Assembly: GCF_050947335.1 (NCBI RefSeq)
Contig: NW_027473861.1
Span: forward strand, 62,001 to 126,000
Reading direction: 5' to 3'
DNA from: Megachile rotundata
Lineage: Eukaryota > Arthropoda > Insecta > Hymenoptera > Megachilidae
DNA length: 64,000 nucleotides
Shown here: positions 53,891 to 64,000 of the stretch, piece after piece
How positions within the stretch are numbered: the stretch's first letter is position 1
Layout of the letters: each line of letters opens with the position of its first letter
The notes under the pieces: generated by a model
Seen by the model: the letters and a program-made list of their open reading frames with translations, nothing else
Told to the model about the DNA's origin: nothing
The model's database searches: none
Position numbers and translations under genes: made by a program

Positions 53891-56800
53891 TAATAATACG
53901 AGTTAGATTGATAATAATAAGAGTAATAAGTATAGTAATTGTCGTTCTATCGATCTTATAAGCACAATATGGTTAATAATATGAGTTAGATTGATAATAA
54001 TAAGAGTAATAAGTATAGCAATTGTTGTTCTCTCGATCATATAAGCATAATATGGCTAATAATATGAGTTAGAGTGATAATACTAAGAGTAGTGAGTATA
54101 GTAATTCTCATTCTATCGATCATATAAGCATAATATGGCTAATAATATGAGTTAGATTGATAATAATAACAGTAATAAGTATAGTAATTGCCGTTCTATC
54201 GATAATATAAGCATAATATGGCTAATAATATGAGTTTGATTGATAATACTAAGAGTAGTGAGTATAGTAATTGTCGTTCTATCGATCACATAAGCATAAT
54301 ATGGCTAATAATATGAGTTAGATTGATTATAATAAGAGTAATGAGTATAGTAATTGTCGTTCTATCGATCATATAAGCATAATATGACTAATAATATGAG
54401 TTAGATTTATAATAATAAGAGTAATAAGTATAGTAATTGTCGTTCTATCGATCATATAAGCACAATATGGCTAATAATATGAGTTAGATTGATAATAATA
54501 AGAGTAATAAGTATAGTAATTGTCGTTCTATCGATTATATCTGCACAATATGGTTAATAATATGAGTTAGATTGATAATAATAAGAGTAATAAGTATAGT
54601 AATTGTCGTTATATCGATCATATAACCATAATATGGCTAATAGCATGAGTTAGATTGATAATAATAAGAGTAATTAGTATAGTAATTGTCGTTCTATCGA
54701 TCATATCTGCATAATATGGTTAATAATATGAGTTAGATTGATAATAGTGAGTGTAATAAATATAGTAATTGTCGTTCTATCGCTCATATGAGCACAATAT
54801 GGCTAATAATATGAGTTAGATTGATAATAATAAGAGTAATAAGTATAGTAATTGTCGTTCTATCGATCATTTAACCATAATATGGCTAATAATATGAGTT
54901 AGATTGATGATAATAAGAGAAATAAGTATAGTAATTGTCGTTCTATCGATCATATCTGCATAATATGGTTAATAATATGAGTTAGAATGATAATAATAAG
55001 AGTAATAAGTATATTAATTGTCGTTCTATCGATCATATAAGCATAATATGGCTAATAATATGAGTTGGATTGATAATAATAAGAGTAATAAGTATAGTAA
55101 TTGTCGTTCTATCGATCATATAAGCATAATATGGCTAATAATATGAGTTAGACTGATAATACTAAGAGTAGTGAGTATAGTAATTCTCATTCTATCGATC
55201 ATATAAGCATAATATGGCTAATAATATGAGTTAGATAGATAATAATAAGAGTAATGAGTATAGTAATTGTAGTTCTATCGATCATATCTGCATAATATGG
55301 TTAATAATATGAGTTAGATTGATAATAATAAGAGTAATAAGTATAGTAATTGTCGTTATATCGATCATATAACCATAATATGGCTAATAGCATGAGTTAG
55401 ATTGATAATAATAAGAGTAATGAGTATAGTAATTGTCGTCCTATCGATCATATCTGCATAATATGGTTAATAATATGAGTTAGATTGATAATAGTGAGTG
55501 TAATAAATATAGTAATTGTCGTTCTATCGCTCATATAAGCACAATATGGCTAATAATATGAGTTAGATTGATAATAATAAGAGTAATAAGTATAGTAATT
55601 GTCGTTCTATCGATCATATAAGCATAATATGGCTAATAATATGAGTTAGATTGATAATAATAAGAGTAATGAGTATAGTAATTGTAGTTCTATCGATCAT
55701 ATCTGCATAAAATGGTTAATAATATGAGTTAGAATGATAATAATAAGAGTAATAAGTATAGTAATTGTCGTTCTATCGATCATATAAGCAGAATATGGCT
55801 AATAATATGAGTTAGATTTATAATAATAAGAGTAATAAGTATAGTAATTGTCGTTCTATCGATCATATAAGCACAATATGGCTAATAATATGAGTTAGAT
55901 TGATAATAATAAGAGTAATAAGTATAGTAACTGTCGTTCTATCGATCATATCTGCATAATATGGTTAATAATATGAGTTAGATTGATAATAATAAGAGTA
56001 ATAAGTATAGTAATTGTCGTTATATCGATCATATAACCATAATATGGCTAATAGCATGAGTTAGATTGATAATAATAAGAGTAATAAGTATAGTAATTGT
56101 CGTTCTATCGATCATATAAGCATAATATGGCTAATAATATGAGTTAGATTGATAATAATAAGTGTAATAAGTATAGTAATTGTCGTTCTATCGATCATAA
56201 TTGCATAATATGGTTAATAATATGAGTTAGATTGATAATAGTAAGAGCAATGAGTATAGTAATTGTCGTACTATCGATCATATAAGCATAGTATGGCTAA
56301 TAATATGAGTTAGATTGATAATAATAAGTGTAATAAGTATAGTAATTGTCGTTCGATCGATCATGTCTGCATAATATGGTTAATAATATGAGTTAGATTG
56401 ATAATAATAAGAGTAATGAGTATAGTAATTGTCGTACTATCGATCATATAAGCATAATATGGCTAATAATGTGAGTTAGATTGATAATAGTGAGTGCAAT
56501 AAATATAGTAATTGTCGTTCTATCGCTCATATAAGCACAATATGGCTAATAATATGAGTTAGAATGATAATAATAAGAGTAATAAGTATAGTAATTGTCA
56601 TTCTATCGATCATATAAGCATAATATGGCTAATAATATGAGTTAGATTGATAATAATAAGTGTAATAAGTATAGTAATTGTCGTTCTATCGATCATATAA
56701 GCATCATATGGCTAATAATATGAGTTAGATTGATAATAATAAGAGTAATGAGTATAGTAATTGTAGCTCTATCGATCATATCTGCTTAATATGGTTAATA

Positions 56801-58206
56801 ATATGAGTTAGAATGATAATAATAAGAGTAATAAGTATAGTAATTGTCGTTCTATCGATCATATCTGCATAATATGGTTAATAATATGAGTTAGATTGAT
56901 AATAGTGAGTGTAATAAGTATAGTGAATGTCGTTCTATCGATCATATCAGCATAATACGGGTGATAATATGAGTTGGATTGATAATAATAAGAGTAATGA
57001 GTATAGTAATTGTAGGTCTATCGATCATATAAGCATAATATGGCTAATAATATGAGTCAGATTCATAATAATAACAGTAATAAGTATAGTAATTGTCGTT
57101 CTATCGATCATTTAAGCATAATATGGCGAATAATATGAGTTGGGTTGATAAAAATAAGAATAATATGTATAGTAATTGTCGTTCTATCGATCATATAAGC
57201 AGAATATGGCTAATAATATGAGTTAGATTTGTAATAATAAGAGTAATAAGTATAGTAATTGTCGTTCTATCGATCATATAAGCACAATATGGCTAATAAT
57301 ATGAGTTAGATTGATAATAATAAGAGTAATAAGTATAGTAATTGTCGTTCTATCGATCATATCTGCATAATATGGTTAATAATATGAGTTAGATTTATAA
57401 TAATAAGAGTAATAAGTATAGTAATTGTCGTTCTATCGATCATATAAGCACAATATGGCTAATAATATGAGTTAGATTGATAATAATAAGAGTAATAAGT
57501 ATAGTAATTGTCGTTCTATCGATCATATCTGCATAATATGGTTAATAATATGAGTTAGATTGATAATAATAAGAGTAATAAGTATAGTAATTGTCGTTAT
57601 ATCGATCATATAACCATAATATGGCTAATAGCATGAGTTAGATTGATAATAATAAGAGTAATAAGTATAGTAATTGTCGTTCTATCGATCATATAAGCAT
57701 AATATGGCTAATAATATGAGTTAGATTGATAATAATAAGTGTAATAAGTATAGTAATTGTCGTTCTATCGATCATATCAGCATAATACGGGTAATAATAT
57801 GAGTTGGATTGATAATAATAAGAGTAATGAGTATAGTAATTGTAGTTCTATCGATCATATAAGCATAATGTGGCTAATAATATGAGTTAGATTCATAATA
57901 ATAAGAGTAATAAGTATAGTAATTGTCGTTCTATCGATCATATAAGCAGAATATGGCTAATAATATGAGTTAGATTTATAATAATAAGAGTAATAAGTAT
58001 AGTAATTGTCGTTCTATCGATCATATAAGCATAATATGGCTAATAGCATGAGTTAGATTGATAATAGTGAGCGTAATAAGTATAGTAATTGTCGTTCTGT
58101 CGATCATATTAGCATAATATGGTTAATAATATGAGTTAGATTGATAATAATAAGAGTAATAAGTATAGTATTTGTCGTTCTATCGATCATATAAGCATAA
58201 TATGGC
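53891..58206 (+). repeat. Large block D (52 monomers, 4316 bp)
   Basis: It has the same start trio (GCAATTGTTG at 54018) and follows block C's order, including its private GATGATAATAAGAGAAATAAG (54909), through the GATTTGTAATAATAAG monomer near 57229. It then jumps to the GTGTAATAAG/CAGC/GGGTAAT monomers that in block B lie near 41.2 kb, so it lacks the middle of the B/C order. It ends with the GTGAGCGTAATAAG monomer that precedes each of blocks B-E. Confidence 0.9.
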
Positions 58207-60530
58207 TAATAATACGAGTTAGATTGATAATAATAAGAGTAATAAGTATAGTAATTGTCGTTCTATCGATCTTATAAGCACAATATGGTTAATAATATGA
58301 GTTAGATTGATAATAATAAGAGTAATAAGTATAGCAATTGTTGTTCTCTCGATCATATAAGCATAATATGGCTAATAATATGAGTTAGAGTGATAATACT
58401 AAGAGTAGTGAGTATAGTAATTCTCATTCTATCGATCATATAAGCATAATATGGCTAATAATATGAGTTAGATTGATAATAATAACAGTAATAAGTATAG
58501 TAATTGCCGTTCTATCGATAATATAAGCATAATATGGCTAATAATATGAGTTTGATTGATAATACTAAGAGTAGTGAGTATAGTAATTGTCGTTCTATCG
58601 ATCATATAAGCATAATATGGCTAATAATATGAGTTAGATTTATAATAATAAGAGTAATAAGTATAGTAATTGTCGTTCTATCGATCATATAAGCACAATA
58701 TGGCTAATAATATGAGTTAGATTGATAATAATAAGAGTAATAAGTATAGTAATTGTCGTTCTATCGATTATATCTGCACAATATGGTTAATAATATGAGT
58801 TAGATTGATAATAATAAGAGTAATAAGTATAGTAATTGTCGTTATATCGATCATATAACCATAATATGGCTAATAGCATGAGTTAGATTGATAATAATAA
58901 GAGTAATGAGTATAGTAATTGTCGTCCTATCGATCATATCTGCATAATATGGTTAATAATATGAGTTAGATTGATAATAGTGAGTGTAATAAATATAGTA
59001 ATTGTCGTTCTATCGCTCATATAAGCACAATATGGCTAATAATATGAGTTAGATTGATAATAATAAGAGTAATAAGTATAGTAATTGTCGTTCTATCGAT
59101 CATATAAGCATAATATGGCTAATAATATGAGTTAGATTGATAATAATAAGAGTAATGAGTATAGTAATTGTAGTTCTATCGATCATATCTGCATAATATG
59201 GTTAATAATATGAGTTAGAATGATAATAATAAGAGTAATAAGTATAGTAATTGTCGTTCTATCGATCATATCTGCATAATATGGTTAATAATATGAGTTA
59301 GATTGATAATAGTGAGTGTAATAAGTATAGTGAATGTCGTTCTATCGATCATATCAGCATAATACGGGTGATAATATGAGTTGGATTGATAATAATAAGA
59401 GTAATGAGTATAGTAATTGTAGGTCTATCGATCATATAAGCATAATATGGCTAATAATATGAGTCAGATTCATAATAATAACAGTAATAAGTATAGTAAT
59501 TGTCGTTCTATCGATCATTTAAGCATAATATGGCGAATAATATGAGTTGGGTTGATAAAAATAAGAATAATATGTATAGTAATTGTCGTTCTATCGATCA
59601 TATAAGCAGAATATGGCTAATAATATGAGTTAGATTTGTAATAATAAGAGTAATAAGTATAGTAATTGTCGTTCTATCGATCATATAAGCACAATATGGC
59701 TAATAATATGAGTTAGATTGATAATAATAAGAGTAATAAGTATAGTAATTGTCGTTCTATCGATCATATCTGCATAATATGGTTAATAATATGAGTTAGA
59801 TTTATAATAATAAGAGTAATAAGTATAGTAATTGTCGTTCTATCGATCATATAAGCACAATATGGCTAATAATATGAGTTAGATTGATAATAATAAGAGT
59901 AATAAGTATAGTAATTGTCGTTCTATCGATCATATAACCATAATATGGCTAATAGCATGAGTTAGATTGATAATAATAAGAGTAATGAGTATAGTAATTG
60001 TCGTCCTATCGATCATATCTGCATAATATGGTTAATAATATGAGTTAGAGTGATAATAGTGAGTGTAATAAATATAGTAATTGTCGTTCTATCGCTCATA
60101 TAAGCACAATATGGCTAATAATATGAGTTAGATTGATAATAATAAGAGTAATAAGTATAGTAATTGTCGTTCTATCGATCATATAAGCATAATATGGCTA
60201 ATAATATGAGTTAGATTGATAATAATAAGAGTAATGAGTATAGTAATTGTAGTTCTATCGATCATATCTGCATAATATGGTTAATAATATGAGTTAGATT
60301 CATAATAATAAGAGTAATAAGTATAGTAATTGTCGTTCTATCGATCATATAAGCAGAATATGGCTAATAATATGAGTTAGATTTATAATAATGAGAGTAA
60401 TAAGTATAGTAATTGTCGTTCTATCGATCATATAAGCACAATATGGCTAATAATATGAGTTAGATTGATAATAATAAGAGTAATAAGTATAGTAACTGTC
60501 GTTCTATCGATCATATCTGCATAATATGGT
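58207..60530 (+). repeat. Large block E (28 monomers, 2324 bp), shortened
   Basis: It has the same start trio (GCAATTGTTG at 58334), but the GATCACATAAGC and ATATGACTAAT monomers seen near the start of blocks A-D are missing. It contains the 'gggttgataaaaataag/aatatgtatag' landmark (59549) and a chimeric monomer at 59867-59949. From 60531 the monomer types change (GTTAGGTTGAT with TTCTGTCGATC), ending the block series. Confidence 0.87.
59867..59949 (+). repeat. Chimeric monomer in block E
   Basis: It has GTCGTTCTATCG followed by ATCATATAACC and then AATAGCATGAG in the next monomer. Elsewhere ATATAACC follows GTTATATCG, so this copy joins two types, as at 48662-48744, with the switch in the same ATCGATCATAT stretch. 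What follows (GTCCTATCG, then a GAGTGATAATAGTGAG monomer) shows where the order jumps backwards. Confidence 0.83.
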
Positions 60531-63500
60531 TAATAATATGAGTTAGGTTGATAATAATAAGAGTAATAAGTATAGTAATTGTCGTTCTGTCGATCATATA
60601 AGCATAATATGGCTAATAATATGAGTTAGATTGATAATAATAAGAGTAATAAGTATAGTAATTGTCGTTCTATCGATTATATCTGCACAATATGGTTAAT
60701 AATATGAGTTAGATTGATAATAATAAGAGTAATAAGTATAGTAATTGTAGTTCTATCGATCATATCTGCATAATATGGTTAATAATATGAGTTAGAATGA
60801 TAATAATAAGAGTAATAAGTATAGTAATTGTCGTTCTATCGATCATATCTGCATAGTATGGTTAATAATATGAGTTAGATTGATAATAGTGAGTGTAATA
60901 AGTATAGTGAATGTCGTTCTATCGATCATATCAGCATAATACGGGTAATAATATGAGTTGGATTGATAATAATAAGAGTAATGAGTATAGTAATTGTAGT
61001 TCTATCGATCATATAAGCATAATATGGCTAATAATATGAGTTAGATTTATAATAATAAGAGTACTGAGTATAGTAATTCTCGTTCTATCGATCATATAAG
61101 CATAATATGGCTAATAATGTGAGTTAGATTGATAATAGTGAGTGCAATAAATATAGTAATTGTCGTTCTAACGCTCATATAAGCACAATATGGCTAATAA
61201 TATGAGTTAGATTGATAATAATAAGAGTAATAAGTATAGTAATTGTCGTTCTATCGATCATATAAGCATAATATGGCTAATAATATGAGTTAGATTGATA
61301 ATAATAAGTGTAATAAGTATAGTAATTGTCGTTCTATCGATCATATAAGCATAATATGGGTAATAATATGAGTTGGATTGATAATAATAAGAGTAATAAG
61401 TATAGTAATTGTAGTCCTATCGATCATATAAGCATAATATGGCTAATAATATGAGTAAGATTCATAATAATAAGAGTAATAAGTATAGTAATTGTCGTTC
61501 TATCGATCATTTAAGCATAATATGGCGAATAATATGAGTTGGGTTGATAAAAGTAAGAATAATAAGTATAGTAATTGTCGTTCTATCGATCATATAAGCA
61601 TACTATGGCTAATAATATGAGTTAGGTTGATAATAATAAGAGTAATAAGTATAGTAAATGTCGTGCTATCGATCATATCTGCATAATATGGTTAATAATA
61701 TGAGTTAGATTGATAATAGTGAGTGTAATAAGTATAGTAATTGTCGTTCTGTCGATCATATAAGCATAATATGGCTAATAATATGAGTTAGATTGATAAT
61801 AATAAGAGTAATAAGTATAGTAATTGTCGTTCTATCGATTATATCTGCACAATATGGTTAATAATATGAGTTAGATTGATAATAATAAGAGTAATAAGTA
61901 TAGTAATTGTCGTTATATCGATCATATAACCATAATATGGCTATTAGCATGAGTTAGATTGATAATAATAAGAGTAATGGGTATAGTAATTGTCGTTCTA
62001 TCGATCACATCTGCATAATATGGTTAATAATATGAGTTAGATTGATAATAGTGAGTGTAATAAATATAGTAATTGTCGTTCTATCGCTCATATAAGCACA
62101 ATATGGCTAATAATATGAGTTAGATTGATAATAATAAGAGTAATAAGTATAGTAATTGTCGTTCTATCGATCATATAAGCATAATATGGCTAATAATATG
62201 AGTTAGATTGATAATAATAAATGTAATAAGTATAGTAATTGTCGTTCTATCGATCATAATTGCATAATATGGTTAATAATATGAGTTAGATTGATAATAA
62301 TAAGAGCAATGAGTATAGTAATTGTCGTACTATCGATCATATAAGCATAATATGGCTAGTAATATGAGTTAGATTGATAATAGTGAGTGTAAAAAGTATA
62401 GTAATTGTCGTTCGATCGATCATATCTGCATAATAAGGTTAATAATATGAGTTAGATTGATAATAATAAGAGTAATGAGTATAGTAATTGTCGTACTATC
62501 GATCATATAAGCATAATATGGCTAATAATGTGTGTTAGATTGATAATAGTGAGTGCAATAAATATAGTAATTGTCGTTCTATCGCTCATATAAGCTCAAT
62601 ATGGCTAATAATATGAGTTAGATTGATAATAATAAGAGTAATAAGTATAGTAATTGTCGTTCTATCGATCATATAAGCATAATATGGCTAATAATATGAG
62701 TTAGATTGATAATAATAAGAGTAATAAGTATATTAATTGTCGTTCTATCGATCATTTAACCATAATATGGCTAATAATATGAGTTAGATTGATAATAATA
62801 AGAGTAATAAGTATAGTAATTGTCGTTCTATCGATAATATAAGCATAATATGGCTAATAATATGAGTTAGATTGATAATACTAAGGGTAGTGAGTATAGT
62901 AACTCTCGTTCTATCGATCATATAAGCATAATATGGCTAATAATATGAGTTGGATTGATAATAATAAGAGTAATAAGTATAGTAATTGTCGTTCTATCGA
63001 TCATATAAGCATAATATGGCTAATAATATGAGTTAGATTGATAATACTAAGAGTAGTGAGTATAGTAATTCTCATTCTATCGATCATATAAGCATAATAT
63101 GGCTAATAATATGAGTTAGATAGATAATAATAAGAGTAATGAGTATAGTAATTGTAGTTCTATCGATCATATCTGCATAATATGGTTAATAATATGAGTT
63201 AGATTCATAATAATAACAGTAATAAGTATAGTATTTGTCGTTCTATCGATCATATAAGCATAATATGGCTAATAATACGAGTTAGATTGATAATAATAAC
63301 AGTAATAAGTATAGTAATTGTCGTTCTATCGATAATATAAGCATAATATGGCTAATAATATGAGTTTGATTGATAATACTAAGAGTAGTGAGTATAGTAA
63401 TTGTCGTTCTATCGATCATATAAGCATAATATGGCTAATAATATGAGTTAGATTGATAATAATAAGAGTAATGAGTATAGTAATTGTCGTTCTATCGATC

Positions 63501-64000
63501 ATATAAGCATAATATGGCTAATAATATGGGTTAGATTTATAATAATAAGAGTAACAAGTATAGTAATTGTCGTTCTATCGATCATATAAGCACAATATGG
63601 CTAATAATATGAGTTAGATTGATAATAATAAGAGTAATAAGTATAGTAATTGTCGTTCTATCGATTATATCTGCACAATATGGTTAATAATATGAGTTAG
63701 ATTGATAATAATAAGAGTAATAAGTATAGTAATTGTCGTTATATCGATCATATAACCATAATATGGCTAATAGCATGAGTTAGATTGATAATAATAAGAG
63801 TAATGAGTATAGTAATAGTCGTTCTATCGATCATATCTGCATAATATGGTTAATAATATGAGTTAGATTGATAATAGTGAGTGTAATAAATATAGTAATT
63901 GTCGTTCTATCGCTCATATAAGCACAATATGGCTAATAATATGAGTTAGATTGATAATAATAAGAGTAATAAGTATAGTAATTGTCGTTCTATCGATCAT
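60531..64000 (+). repeat. Right satellite segment with left-type monomers
   Basis: Forty-one full monomers and a 67-bp partial one. Its content matches several distant places: 61450-62116 follows 8141-8807 in the same order ('gagtaagattcat', GGCGAATAAT, 'gggttgataaaa', GTTAGGTTGAT, 'aaatgtcgtgc', GATTATATCTGCAC, 'aatgggtatag', GATCACATCTGC). The part around GTGTGTTAG at 62530 follows 9968 onward; 62.88-63.2 kb follows 29.4-30.0 kb; 63105-64000 follows the inserted run in block B. Private changes include AAAGTAAG near 61550, GCATACTATGG near 61601 and CTATTAGCATGAG near 61941. The array continues past the right edge. Confidence 0.88.

Larger units (their letters stand above)
1..64000 (+). repeat. 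83-bp AT-rich satellite DNA array filling the window
   Basis: The whole window is head-to-tail copies of an 83-bp monomer beginning TAATAATATGAG and ending ATAATATGGC. Counting phase from base 1 gives 363 monomers up to 30121 (eight of them 82 bp), one of 113 bp (30122-30234), then 406 monomers up to 63933 (one of 84 bp) and a 67-bp partial copy. These numbers add up exactly to 64000, so no other net indel is needed. All copies have the same orientation; I saw no inverted monomer, no inserted element and no unique sequence. Every + strand frame is closed in each monomer by TAA, TAG or TGA near its start, so it is not coding. Satellite arrays of this size are typical of eukaryotic heterochromatin. 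The family is not one I recognise, and the host cannot be named. The orientation is given as written; a satellite has no intrinsic strand. Confidence 0.99.

Noticed and set aside
1..64000. Open reading frames on either strand
   Set aside because: On the + strand all three frames meet stops within the first 16 bases of each consensus monomer. On the - strand the longest consensus frame is about 33 codons (28 from its ATG), arising in every monomer by the same shift of frame. Eighty-three is not a multiple of three, so no frame stays open. No protein is supported.
1..64000. CRISPR array
   Set aside because: The repeat units are directly adjacent with no unique spacers, the unit is too long, and the sequence between conserved stretches is itself repeated.
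1..64000. Telomeric repeats (TTAGG, TTAGGG or TTTAGGG types)
   Set aside because: GTTAGATTG and GTTAGGTTG occur once per monomer within the 83-bp unit; there is no short tandem run, so they are not telomere repeats.
1..64000. TATAAG and TATAAT-like boxes as promoters
   Set aside because: They occur by composition in every monomer of a 76% AT satellite and are not next to any gene. Transcription of the array is possible but has no support in the sequence.
1..64000. Transposon, LTR or tRNA/rRNA fragments
   Set aside because: The 83-bp phase is unbroken through the window except for ten small length variants, all explained by changes within satellite sequence, so there is no room for an inserted element or RNA gene.

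Overview
The whole 64 kb is one uninterrupted tandem array of an AT-rich satellite DNA. I see no gene, RNA gene, transposable element, inverted segment or non-satellite spacer. The monomer is 83 bp; a copy identical to the consensus I read lies at 333-415. Its composition is 34 A, 29 T, 14 G and 6 C (about 24% GC). All copies run head to tail in one orientation. Phase bookkeeping gives 770 complete monomers plus a 67-bp partial copy at the right edge. The only net length changes I found are eight 82-bp monomers, one 84-bp monomer and one 113-bp monomer, and together they account exactly for the phase at base 64000.

This is eukaryotic constitutive heterochromatin, of the kind found at (peri)centromeres, subtelomeres or heterochromatic arms, read through by a long-read assembly. 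I do not recognise the satellite family and cannot name the species. No telomere repeat or CENP-B box is present, so neither telomeric nor centromeric placement is shown by the sequence.

Layout: (1) 1-5976, array with a 14-monomer block duplicated 3984 bp apart and an 11-monomer (913 bp) higher-order repeat. (2) 5977-18675, irregular mixture of variant monomers, including a segment of about 12 monomers repeated 1743 bp apart. (3) 18676-29208, higher-order array built on an 18-monomer, 1493-bp unit; three consecutive, nearly identical units occupy 24730-29208, and all eight 82-bp monomers lie here. (4) 29209-30121, transition, ending at a 113-bp monomer (30122-30234) that marks a structural junction. 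(5) 30235-60530, five large blocks (56, 93, 136, 52 and 28 monomers) that restart from the same variant monomer and share the same variant order; the 136-monomer block holds an internal tandem duplication of 56 monomers (4648 bp). (6) 60531-64000, return to variant types of the left part, with the last 0.9 kb matching an inserted segment at 38.6-39.5 kb.

Nothing here suggests proteins working together. What can be read is the history of the array: shared private mutations, register-preserving duplications in whole multiples of 83 bp, and chimeric monomers at breakpoints point to repeated unequal exchange or replication-slippage type amplification at several scales. Coordinates of markers were read by eye; full self-alignment was not possible.
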